A stretch of 64,000 nucleotides of DNA, taken from positions 806,001 to 870,000 of the forward strand of contig NZ_CP041663.1 of assembly GCF_007858495.1 (NCBI RefSeq), written 5' to 3'. The notes beneath the pieces were generated by a model that worked only from the letters and a program-made list of their open reading frames with translations, was not told where the DNA came from and ran no database searches. Shown piece by piece: positions 49,144-59,156 of the stretch. The DNA comes from Mycoplasma anserisalpingitidis. GTDB lineage: Bacteria; Bacillota_I; Bacilli_A; Mycoplasmatales; Metamycoplasmataceae. A program made the position numbers and the translations under genes. How positions within the stretch are numbered: position 1 is the first letter of the stretch; each line of letters begins with the position of its first letter.

Positions 49144-51132
49144 ATGTCTAATTACAGTCAAAGTTATTTTGATCAAATAAGACTAATGGTGAATCATGCC
49201 TATGTCTTAATTGATGATGAAAATTATACATATTTAGAAAATTCACTCTCTAATTCAAACAAAAATAAGGGTTTTAAATTACATATTTCTCCATATATTG
49301 AAAATGTAAATGAGGTGTTATTAATATGCACTGATTTTTGTGTTAAAAACAATTTGTCATTTAAATTTATAAAAAATAAAGAAAAGTTAATGGAAAATTA
49401 TTCAGATTTAACAAGTCTTGAGAATTCTTGCAAATTTATAACAATTTATTTAGAAAATAATGAACAAGAATTAGCGAATAAATTATCTGATATGCTTAAA
49501 AATTACAAAGGCCTTGATATATTTAGTGATAAAAAAGTACCTAATTCTGAAATTGTTTATTATAGATATGGTGATTTTAGAAAAAATAATAATAGTGATG
49601 ACCATAGAAAATTTTTTGATTTACCTGAAGGCGTCTCTGACTTGTATGTTAGTGAAAATAGCCAAGAATTTTTGCTTAACAATAAGTATAAAATAGTAAA
49701 TATTTTAAATAAAAAAACATCATCATTAACTTATTTAGCAACCTTTAATGAAGAAAAATATATTATAAAACACGCCAAATATGGAACTTTTACAAGCCAT
49801 TTTGTTGAATCAACAAAAAGAAAAAATGATGAAGTACTTTTCTATAATAAATTAATTAATAAGTCAAACTTTGCAAATCATATTGAAAACTTCAATGTTG
49901 AAAATGATTTATTTACAGTTTGAGAATTTATGGATGGAACTAAAATTTCTGATCAAGTTGATGAATTTTCTTGTTTTTATGATTTTAATAAAGAAAAAAA
50001 TCTACATGTGAAAAATTTTTATTTAATTTTTGAACAATTACTAGAATTATTAAGCAAAAACAATGAGTTAAGTTTTATAGATATTGTTCCAAGAAATTTG
50101 ATTTGAAATAGAAATGAAAATAAACTTTACTTTATTGATTTGGATCATTGTGAACTTAAAAAACAAAGCTGAGACATAAACAATCTAGAATTGAGAAATT
50201 TTATTTATCAATACTTTACAAATGAAGTCCATCTATTTGAAAATTTAACTGAACAAAGATTAAAATTATTTTTCTATAAATTATTAAAAGTCAATAAAAT
50301 AGATTATTGCATTTACTTATTATTTCTAGAAACTTTCAATAAAGATAATGATTTAAACAGCTATTTTGAAATATTGAAAAATAAAAAAACAGATAGTTGA
50401 CCTAAAATAAAAGATGAATTAATTTCATTTAATGCTAATTCAAAATTAAGAACTGATTTTAATTTGGATGAGCTATATTTTTGATTAATAAGCTTTTATA
50501 AAAATAAAGATAAGTTATTTAAACTCAATCAATTTGCAAATCATTCAAGATATAATTTTAAAAAAATTGTTAAAATGGGTGAAATCAATATAAGAACTAA
50601 AGATTTTGTGTTTTTAGAATTCTTCAATGCAATGTTAAAACTTAACTGAAAAAATGATAAACAAAAAATAAATGAACTTTTACTCAAGTATGAAGAAAAA
50701 ATAGTAAAAGTTGAAAATAAAATTTATTATAACAATAATAATTCTTATCTTTCACCTTATTTTATAGATGGAACTGCTGGTTATTTATTTTGCTTAGTAT
50801 TGTATTTTAAATATATTCAAAAAGATGAAAATGTTAAAAGTAAAATCCTTGAGTTGTCTAATTCATTAACAGATAGTTTTGCAAATAAATTTTCAATTTA
50901 TAATGGTCTTACAGGAATTTTACTTGTTCAATTTATGGTTTTCAATTTATTCAAAGATAAGAAATTGTTATTAAAACTATGTGAACAATTAGAACTAATG
51001 AGTATGTTTGCAATCAATAATTTTAATGATGGTGTTGATAAAGGCATTATTTCAGAATTTGAACTATCAATATTTAATGACTTATGTAAAAAAATTAAAA
51101 AGAAAGGGATAAGAAATGAAATATTTATTTAA
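49144..51132 (+). CDS. Class III-like lanthipeptide synthetase (LanKC)
   Basis: This predicted three-domain enzyme of 662 aa phosphorylates, eliminates and cyclises Ser/Thr and Cys of the precursor. The N-terminal lyase region has GFKLHISPYIENVNEVLLI, SFKF and YYRYGDF (139-145), all typical of LanKC/LanL. The kinase region (~190-400) has YIIKHAK (Lys209), WEFMDG, DIVPRNLIW with Asp313 and Asn318, and FIDLDH with Asp332. The C-terminal region (~530-662) has LanC-like repeats (YFIDGTAGYLFCLVLYFKY, FSIYNGLTGILLVQF) but is much shorter than usual and shows no zinc-ligand cluster, as in class III. LanKC proteins are normally ~850-900 aa, so this is a reduced form. ATG at 49144 with AGGAGAAA upstream. 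Trp codons are mostly TGA. Confidence 0.85.
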
Positions 51133-52723
51133 ACTCAAAGGTATTTCAACATTAATTTTTACCTTATTGTTATTGATTTTTGCAATCGAATTTTTAGTTT
51201 CATATTTTTATGGAATTTTGATAAGATATTTAACTTCATCAATAGATGAAAGTACAAAATACTTATTAATTTATTTATCTCTTTTGCTTTTATCACTAAT
51301 TATTTCATTTGTTCATAATATTTTTCAAAATAAATTAGCTACTAAAATCAACTTATTTATAAGCAAGAAAATTTATACTAGTTATGCTAATTTAAAATTA
51401 TCTGAAAGTATTAAGTATGAAAGAAATGACTGATTTTACATACTAACTCAAGCACCATTTAAATATGTTAATGATTATGTTTTACAAGTGTTTTCATTAC
51501 TTAAATCTATATTATCATTTTTAGCCATTATTGTGGCAGCAAGTATTATTTCACCAATAACTATAAGTTATACTTTGCCAGCATTTATGATTTATTTATT
51601 AGTAATTTATTTACTTAGACACAAATTAAATAAAGTATCAGATCTAGAAAAAACTTTATATACTATTCCGATGGCTGAAAGTCAAAAATATATTGAATAT
51701 CTTTTTACTAGTTCAATTAATAGTAGATCGAATGAATTATCTAATTCATATTCAAGTTCTTTAGAAAATAAAATTTATAAAAAAATTAACAACCTTTCAA
51801 ACATTTATTCTATTTATATATTCGTTTTACAATCTTTTGCATTGTTATACACATTTATCATTTTAAGCTTAAGCATGGTAGTTTGAGTTTCTGATCCAAC
51901 TTTAATTACCATAGCTTCACTTTCAGTTTTAATGACTAAATTCTTTGATCTAAACTCTTATTCAATTTCTATTGTTAATGCTTTAACAACAATTAAGGTT
52001 GCTAAAAACGTGTTTATTGATGTTATAGGAAAAGTAAATTTAACTGAAAAAAGTATTCTTGATGCTGAAATAAATCCGAAAAAAGAAGTTGTTGATTTTG
52101 AATCACTTGAACTTAAAAACGTTAATTTAACACTTGATAATAAAGAAATATTAAAAAATATTAATTTAAGAATCAAAAGAAATGAAAAAGTTTTAATCAC
52201 AGGTGCTAGCGGTTCAGGTAAATCAACATTATTGAAATTATTAACTGGTCACTATGAAAATATTAGTTCAGGAACAATAAAATTAAATGATGATTTGGTT
52301 AATAATCTAGAAAATCTTCAAAGTAATTCATTTTTAGCCACTACAAATATGAATTTCTTTGAATCCAATTTAAATGAAAACTTAACACTAAATAATTTGG
52401 AAAATCCTAAAGTACATGAATTACTAAAATTATTTAATATGGAAGTTAATATTAATGAAGAAATTGTTGATAAAGATCCAGAATTTTCAACTGGTCAAAA
52501 CCAACGTTTAGCCCTTATTCAAGCATTGATGAGTGATAAAGAAATATTACTTTTTGATGAAAGTTTTTCAAATATTGACAAAGAAAATTTTGACGTAATT
52601 TTACCATACATATTAAGTCTTAATAAAACAATAATTATAATTTCGCATACATTAAATAGTGAACACATTAATAAATTTGACCAATTAATTAATATAAAGA
52701 ATGGAGAAATCAATGAAGCTTAA
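51116..52723 (+). CDS. ABC exporter subunit 1 of the lanthipeptide cluster
   Basis: This 535-aa fused membrane-ATPase subunit has about six membrane helices in the first ~280 residues, then the nucleotide-binding domain: Walker A GASGSGKST (363-371), signature FSTGQNQR (a variant of LSGGQ), Walker B ILLFDES, and H-loop IIISHTL. There is no C39 peptidase domain, so it does not itself remove a leader. It starts inside the end of the synthetase gene (17-bp overlap) and overlaps the second transporter gene, implying a heterodimer. It most likely exports the modified peptide and may give immunity. Confidence 0.87.
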
Positions 52724-54266
52724 AAAATATTTATTTCTTAATTGAAAATTAAGTTTGTTTACTGTATTGATTGTTCCAATTTTCTCTTTTATTAATGTTG
52801 TGAATTTTTGATTAACCACAAGTTTACTTAAAGATATTACAGGTAATTCTAATGTTGATATTAATTCACTAATTATTAGAATAGCAGTATTTGCTGGATT
52901 TAGTATTATTTCGTTATTATTTGTTATAGTTCAACAAAAATGTTATTTATTAATTATTTTCAGGGGACATTATCACTTAAGAAAAGATGTTTATGCACAA
53001 ATATCCAAGGCACATCCAAGAGATATTAAAAATGCTGATAAAGAAAAAATATTGAATACTCTTGAAAATGATTGTCATAATATAAGTCAAATGTTAATTT
53101 TACCAGCTGCGTTTCTAAATGGATTTTTGGAAGTGATAGGAATTATGATTCTTTATAGTTTTTTAAGTTGAGAACTACTTTTAATTTTTTTAGGTGTTAC
53201 AGTTGTTAAAATAGCTAAAGACATGTTTATTTATAGTTTTTACTCTCCTTTTACCAAAAAAGAATCGGAGATTAAAAATACTATTCTTAATAAAGTTAAT
53301 CGTTTTTTAAGTGCATATAATTTAATCATTTTTAGCAATAAAAAAGAATATTTTGTTAATAAATTTATTACTAAGATCACTCCTGTTTATACAGCTTATA
53401 ATAAAAACCTAAATAATAAAACAATTGTTAGTTATATTGCAAATTTATTAGATTTAGTTATTGAAGTAAGTGTATTTATCGGTGCATTCTTTTTATACAA
53501 AAGTGGGAAAATTGGAATTGAGTTATTAGTTCTTTCAATTGTTCATTTCGGTTCTCTAGCTGTAAGACTAAGTTTCACTGTTCAAGTCTTTGGGGGGTAT
53601 TTCCAATTAATTTCTTTATGAAAAAAAGTTAAGAAATTTTTATCAACTTTTAAAACACCAAATAATTTAAGTTTTGATAGATTTGAGAAAATAGAATTAA
53701 GAAACATTAATTTAAGTTTTGATGATAAAAAAGTCTTTGAAAACTTTAATTTAACCATAAATAAGGGTGATAAGGTATTGTTGCTTGGAAAAAGCGGATG
53801 TGGGAAAAGCACTTTAGCTAAACTTATGTTAAACTTATATGATAATTTTGAAGGTGATATTTTAGTTAATGATATTAAAGTCGAAAAGAACGATTCTTTA
53901 AGTAATTTATTTAACTACTGCAGTGTTGAAAGTAAAAATACCTTGAATGTTGATTTAAATGAAAATCAAAATAGAAGTAAAGAATTAAAAGAATTATTTA
54001 ATGTAAACTTTATTAATGATCAAATTGAGGAAAACAAGAATTATTCAACAGGCGAACAACAAAGAATTAATCTTTTAAATAGCTTTTATGTTGATAAAGA
54101 GATTATGATATTAGATGAAAGTTTAAGCAACCTAGATAAGAAAAATCGTGATGAGATCATGAATAAGTTATTTAAGTTAGATAAAACAGTAATTATGATT
54201 TCACACCATATTGAAAAAGATGATTATTCAATGTTTACAAAAGTTATTGACTTTAATAAAAAATAA
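52713..54266 (+). CDS. ABC exporter subunit 2 of the lanthipeptide cluster
   Basis: This 517-aa partner of the preceding subunit has the same plan: an N-terminal ~six-helix membrane domain and a C-terminal ATPase domain with Walker A GKSGCGKST (359-367), signature YSTGEQQR, Walker B IMILDES and H-loop IMISHHI. The ATG at 52713 overlaps the previous gene by 11 bp with TGGAG upstream. A hairpin with a T-run closes the operon. No peptidase domain is present. Confidence 0.87.
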
Positions 54267-54269
54267 AAA

Positions 54270-54317
54270 AATAAGTGCTTTGTTTCATAAAATGTGGAAT
54301 AAACACTTATTTTTTAA
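54270..54317 (+). terminator. Terminator of the lanthipeptide operon
   Basis: Stem AAATAAGTG (54270-54278) and CACTTATTT (54305-54313) with a 26-nt loop, followed by T. Confidence 0.7.
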
Positions 54318-54441
54318 TGTAAATTTTAATCATAAGGTTAAACTATTAAAAAGTTGATTTTTTAATAAATATTCGTGCAAAAAACAACTTTTTAATATTT
54401 TTATAGTATAATTAACAAAGATAATTTTATTGAGAGGTTTT

Positions 54442-55365
54442 ATGGACAAAAATATTTATGATTTAGCTATTATTGGAGCTGGCCCTGCAGGACTTAATGC
54501 AGCTCTCTATGCTTCAAGAGCAAATTTAAGTGTTATTTTTATTGAAAAGAGTGCACCTGGCGGAAAGGTTTCGTTAACTTCAAAAGTTGAAAATTGAATT
54601 GGCACTGAATTAATTGAAGGATGAGAATTAGGAACCAAATTTTTTGAACATGCTAAAAAATATGGAGCATTGTACAAATATGGTGAAGTTGTCAAAATAA
54701 ACAATATTTCAGATTTAGATAAAGAAGTGGTTTTGGCTAGTGGAGAAATAATCAAATCAAAGACTGTCTTAATTGCAAGTGGTATGAAAAATAAAGTTCC
54801 AACTTTTATTAAAAATATAGAGAAATTTGAAAATCGCGGAGTAAGCTATTGCGCAATTTGCGATGGCCCATTATTTGGAAAAAATCCTTCGTTGATACTA
54901 GGTGGTGGTAATAGTGCTGTGGAAGAAGCTGCTTATTTATCTAATATTGCTTCAGAGGTTACTTTGATAACAAATATTGATCATCTTACTGCTGAAAAAC
55001 ACTTAATTACAGACTTAGAATCAAAATCTAATGTTAAGATTTTATATAACTCTACTATTAAAGAAATTAATGGGCAAAATTCACTTGAAAGTGCAATCAT
55101 TATTGATAATGGAGTTGAAAAAGAAATTAAAGTTTCATCATTATTTCCATATATAGGGATGGTGGCAAGCAATGAATTTATCAAAGATTTAGGTATTGTT
55201 GAAGAAAATGGGTTTATTAAAACTGATGAGCACATGCAAACAAAAATTCCTGGTATTTTTGCTGCTGGAGATATAATAGACAAAAAAATACGTCAAATTG
55301 TTACTGCTGCTAGTGATGGTTCAATCGCAGCTAAAGCTATAAGTGACTTATTAAATAAATCATAG
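54442..55365 (+). CDS. trxB: Thioredoxin reductase
   Basis: TrxB passes electrons from NADPH through FAD and a disulfide to thioredoxin. The 307-aa protein has the FAD motif [17 protein letters not shown], the redox pair YCAICDG, the NADPH motif [14 protein letters not shown], and the C-terminal FAD site [27 protein letters not shown]. Two TGA Trp codons near residues 53 and 61 break it in the standard code. ATG at 54442 with GAGAGG upstream. It often follows hprK-lgt in related genomes; here 11 kb of accessory DNA lies between. Confidence 0.95.
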
Positions 55366-55418
55366 TATAAAAATTTAATATAGTATAATTTTTAAGAAAA
55401 TAATTATTGGAGAATATT

Positions 55419-55868
55419 ATGAACAATTTTTACTTAAATAAATCTAATGAAGAACTTAAAAAAGCAAAAAAACTTACCGTAACAATGATTGTTTTAAAAT
55501 TTATTTTACTTTTTTCATGTATTATATTCTTTGTAGTTTTAGGACCTTCATTTCTTTTAACTCTTTCGAGTGCAGTTGCTGATAAGCCTTCAAATACTAA
55601 TGATTTTGGATTATTTTCTACAGCAATTTTCTTACTTATTTTTGGTTTTATTTTATTTTGCGTTGGTATCGCATCATTTGTTATTCACATTATGGTTTGT
55701 GTCAAATCTTATAAGATTGATAATACTTCATTTATTTTACTTTTAGTTGGTTTCTTTATTAGTATTGTTGATTTAGTTGGAGCATTTATACTTCTTTCTA
55801 AAATCAACAAACAAAGTGATGAAGAACAATTAAAAGTACAATTTGTTTCAAACAACCAAAATAATTAA
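55419..55868 (+). CDS. Small membrane protein, 149 aa
   Basis: The ATG at 55419 with TTGGAG upstream gives 149 residues; a longer ATG at 55407 lies across that site and is unlikely. Three to four hydrophobic helices (around TMIVLKFILLFSCIIFFVVLG, FSTAIFLLIFGFILFCVGIASFVIHIMVCV and FILLLVGFFISIVDLVGAFILL) are followed by a polar tail. Family not recognised. Terminator immediately downstream. Confidence 0.8.
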   Translation: MNNFYLNKSNEELKKAKKLTVTMIVLKFILLFSCIIFFVVLGPSFLLTLSSAVADKPSNTNDFGLFSTAIFLLIFGFILFCVGIASFVIHIMVCVKSYKIDNTSFILLLVGFFISIVDLVGAFILLSKINKQSDEEQLKVQFVSNNQNN

Positions 55869-55877
55869 AACACCAAT

Positions 55878-55902
55878 AAAGAGTCATAAGACTCTTTTTA
55901 TT
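55878..55902 (+). terminator. Terminator after the small membrane protein gene
   Basis: Stem AAAGAGTC / GACTCTTT with an ATAA loop and T-rich tail. Confidence 0.85.
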
Positions 55903-56015
55903 TTGATTTAATTTCAAAACATTCAAGTGGTGCTGCAAAAAAGTTCCAAAAATACCATTCTTTTTTAAAATAAATAAAAAATAGTAGAATATAAAAGAAT
56001 AACAATAGGAGTAAT

Positions 56016-56975
56016 ATGAAATTTATTGATTTATTAGACAAAAAAATAAATGAAATTAATACAACAAAAAAAATTGTATTGATTGATGGTGATGATAATA
56101 GAAGTATTGAAGCGGCTAAATTACTTGCTAAAAAATATAAAAATGTTGAAGTAACTTTACTAGTTGAAAAAGACCACGAACCAGTTGATAATTTGCAATT
56201 TTTAAACATGAACAATGATAAAAATGTAATTGAACAAATGGTTAAAGATTATGTAGTTTTAAGAAAAGGTAAAGAAACTGAAGAACAAGCAATAAAAGCA
56301 CTTAGTTCTCGTCCATTTTATGCAATGATGCTTTTAGCTCAAGGGAAAATTGATGGAGTTGTTGGAGGATTAAATTATTCAACTGCTGATATTTTGAGAG
56401 CGGCATTTAAAACTATTGGTCCAAAACCAGGAATTAAGACAATTAGTTCAGTTATGATTATGCATAAAGATGAAGATACATTAATCTTTAGCGACATTTC
56501 TGTTAATCCTAAACCAAACCAAGAACAACTTAGTGAAATAGGACTTAATGCAGCTGATTTTGCTAAACAAATGGGATTTGATCCTAGAGTTGCATTTTTA
56601 AGTTTTTCAACAGATGGTTCGGCCAAAACTGATGAAACAGTTATGGTCAGAAATGCAACTGATTTATTTAACGACACTTACCAAGGGGTTAAAGCTATTG
56701 GTGAAATTCAACTTGATGCGGCTTTAGTTTCTGAAATTAGAAAAGCAAAATATTCTAGAGAATCTTACAGTGAAAGAGCCAATGTTTTAGTTTTCCCGGA
56801 TTTAGGTGCTGGAAATATTGGGTATAAATTAGTTCAACGTCTTGGTGGTTATGGTGCAATTGGACCGGTAGTGGTCGGTACAAACAAACCAGTAAATGAC
56901 CTCTCAAGAGGAAGTACAGTTGAAGATGTTTTAAATACTGTTTTAATCACAGTTTTACAGTCAGAAGGAGTTTAA
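56016..56975 (+). CDS. pta: Phosphate acetyltransferase
   Basis: Pta converts acetyl-CoA and phosphate to acetyl-phosphate, the first step of the acetate pathway that makes ATP in fermenting mollicutes. At 319 aa it is the single-domain form. Motifs include IDGVVGGLNYSTADILRAAF, VMIMHKDEDTLIFSD, AFLSFSTDGSAKTDET and NVLVFPDLGAGNIGYKL, all Pta/EutD signatures. No TGA in frame. ATG at 56016 with AGGAG upstream; three bases separate it from ackA. Confidence 0.96.
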   Translation: MKFIDLLDKKINEINTTKKIVLIDGDDNRSIEAAKLLAKKYKNVEVTLLVEKDHEPVDNLQFLNMNNDKNVIEQMVKDYVVLRKGKETEEQAIKALSSRPFYAMMLLAQGKIDGVVGGLNYSTADILRAAFKTIGPKPGIKTISSVMIMHKDEDTLIFSDISVNPKPNQEQLSEIGLNAADFAKQMGFDPRVAFLSFSTDGSAKTDETVMVRNATDLFNDTYQGVKAIGEIQLDAALVSEIRKAKYSRESYSERANVLVFPDLGAGNIGYKLVQRLGGYGAIGPVVVGTNKPVNDLSRGSTVEDVLNTVLITVLQSEGV

Positions 56976-56978
56976 TTA

Positions 56979-58163
56979 ATGTCTAAAATTTTAGTAATTA
57001 ATGCAGGAAGTAGCTCAATTAAATTAACACTTTTCAATAAAGAAAATTTTGAAGTAGTGGCTACAGGTATTGCTGAAAGAATTACTTTACCAATGGGTAA
57101 AATCACAATTAAGTTTAATGGTAAACATGAAAAAGAACTAGCGCTGCCAAACCATCATGTTGCAGCTCAACACATTTTAGAAATGTTAAATGAGCTAAAA
57201 ATCATCAGTGATGTTAAAGAAATTGAATATATCGGATACAGAATTGTTCAAGGTGGTCCATACTTTGATAAAGCTTCAAAATTAACTGAAAAAGAAATTC
57301 AGTTAATTGACCAAGTTTCAATTTACGCTCCATTACACAATCCAGGAGCAATCCAAGCTATTAGGGCTTTTAATGAAGTTATTCCACATGCTAAAGCTAG
57401 TGCAAATTTTGACACTGCTTTCCATACAACAATTAATAAAGTGAATTCAACTTATCCAATTCCAAGAGAAATTAGTGAAAAATACGGAATTAAAAAATAT
57501 GGTGCACATGGAATTTCGCATAGATACATTACCGACAAACTCCAAGAAATTCTTGGTAAAAAAACAGTAAACTTTGTTAATTTACACATCGGTAACGGTG
57601 CTTCGCTTTGTGCTGTAAAAGACTCAAAATCTTTTGATACATCAATGGGACTTACACCACTTGCTGGGATTATGATGGGTACTAGAAGTGGTGATATCGA
57701 TCCATCAATTCATGAATTTTTAATGAAAGAGATGAATGTAAATATTAGTGAATTTACAAATATGTTGAACAAAGAATCTGGTCTTCTTGGAGTTTCGGGA
57801 GTGTCTAGTGATATGCGTGATGTTAGAAGTGCTGCTGAAAGTGGCAATAAAAATGCTATTTTTGCACTTGAACTTTATGTACAAAAAGTTGTTGATTATA
57901 CATCGATTTACTTTAATAAAATCGGACCAAAAGTTGATGCATTAGTCTTTACTGCTGGTGTAGGTGAAAATAGTCCAAAATTTAGACAAGAAGTTATTGA
58001 TAAAATTAACTTTAGACATATTAAACTTGACTCAGTTAAAAACAATGGGAATATTGATGAATTTGAGTTGATTTCAACTCCTGATTCTGAAATTCCAGTT
58101 TATGTAATTAGAACTAATGAAGAATTAGTGATTGCTCGTGATGCAGTCAAATTATATGAATAA
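56979..58163 (+). CDS. ackA: Acetate kinase
   Basis: AckA uses acetyl-phosphate to make ATP and acetate. The 394-aa protein has VINAGSSSIKLTLF at the N-terminus (phosphate-binding), YGAHGISHRYI, NLHIGNGASLCAV, MGLTPLAGIMMGTRSGDIDP and FTAGVGENSP, the full set of acetokinase signatures. It is intact, with no TGA, and in an operon with pta; coaD begins before its stop. Confidence 0.97.
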   Translation: MSKILVINAGSSSIKLTLFNKENFEVVATGIAERITLPMGKITIKFNGKHEKELALPNHHVAAQHILEMLNELKIISDVKEIEYIGYRIVQGGPYFDKASKLTEKEIQLIDQVSIYAPLHNPGAIQAIRAFNEVIPHAKASANFDTAFHTTINKVNSTYPIPREISEKYGIKKYGAHGISHRYITDKLQEILGKKTVNFVNLHIGNGASLCAVKDSKSFDTSMGLTPLAGIMMGTRSGDIDPSIHEFLMKEMNVNISEFTNMLNKESGLLGVSGVSSDMRDVRSAAESGNKNAIFALELYVQKVVDYTSIYFNKIGPKVDALVFTAGVGENSPKFRQEVIDKINFRHIKLDSVKNNGNIDEFELISTPDSEIPVYVIRTNEELVIARDAVKLYE

Positions 58164-58587
58164 AAAGTATGCAATCTACCCAGGTTCCTTCGACCCTTGA
58201 CATAAGGGTCATATGGAAATATTAAAAAAAGCATTAAAAATTTTTGATGCTATTTTTATAATAGTTTCAATAAACCCTGATAAAAGTAATCAGTCAGATA
58301 TAGATAAAAGATTTAGTGAAGTAAAAGAAAAAGTTAAACGCTTATCGAATGTAGAAGTATTGATTAACAAAAATGGTTTTATTGCTGATATGGCTAAAGA
58401 GTTAAATGTCAATTTTATTATTAGAAGTGCACGAAATAATACTGATTTTAATTATGAACTAGAGCTTGCAGCAGGAAATAAAACCTTAAATAGCGATCTT
58501 GAAACAATTTTAATTATGCCCAACTATGAAGACATAAATTATAGTTCAACACTTGAAAGACATAAGGAGAAATTAAAGAATGTTTAA
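58156..58587 (+). CDS. coaD: Phosphopantetheine adenylyltransferase
   Basis: CoaD joins ATP and 4'-phosphopantetheine in CoA synthesis. The 143-aa protein begins MNKKYAIYPGSFDPWHKGHMEI, with the nucleotidyl-transfer HxGH motif (HKGH) and a TGA Trp at residue 15 that hides the start from standard-code tools. FIIRSARNNTDFNYELELA is the substrate-binding stretch. It is slightly shorter than the usual ~160 aa. It overlaps the ackA stop and the engB start. Confidence 0.92.
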
Positions 58588-59155
58588 ATTTATCAAAAGT
58601 AGTTCGACTAAATCAAATTGACTAGTTCACTCTGGTGTTGAAATTTGTTTTTGAGGTCGATCAAACGTTGGTAAAAGTAGTTTAATTAATAGCATCACAA
58701 ACATTTCTAATTTGGCACGTGTAAGTAAAACACCTGGTAGAACTCAATTATTAAACTATTTTGCTGATGAAAATAAAGTAATTGTTGATTTACCTGGTTA
58801 TGGTTATGCGAAGATGGGCACAAGAGAAAATGAAAAAATGAATTTGATGATTCAAGAATATCTTGAAAATTCAACAAATTTAAAACATGTTTTTCTTCTT
58901 TTGGATTCACGAAGAGGTATAACTGAAATTGATGCGCAAATAATTAGTTATCTTAAGAGTTTGCGAAAACCAATAACATTTATTTTCACTAAACTAGATA
59001 AATTAAATCAAAGTGAAAAATCTAAACTTTTAAAGCTAATAAAAGAAATTGAAAGTGAGTGATTTGAGTTTGATTATATTCTTGTTTCAACACTTAAAAA
59101 AACTAATATTGATAAATTAAAAGAAAAAATTGAACATATTTTTATAGGAGGATAA
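58580..59155 (+). CDS. engB: Ribosome biogenesis GTPase EngB/YsxC
   Basis: EngB is a small Era-type GTPase needed for large-subunit assembly. The 191-aa protein shows G1 GRSNVGKSSLIN, a G2-region Thr in SKTPGRTQLLNYF, G3 VDLPGYGYAKM, G4 TKLD and a G5-like VSTLKK. TGA codons encode Trp at residues 14, 25 and later. ATG at 58580 overlaps the coaD stop, with AAGGAGAAA upstream. Confidence 0.94.
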
Positions 59156-59156
59156 T

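Noticed and set aside
51958-52200. 80-aa ORF on the minus strand inside the first ABC gene
   Set aside because: Shadow of the conserved nucleotide-binding domain.
58707-58910. 67-aa minus-strand ORF in engB
   Set aside because: Antisense to conserved GTPase motifs with no start signals.
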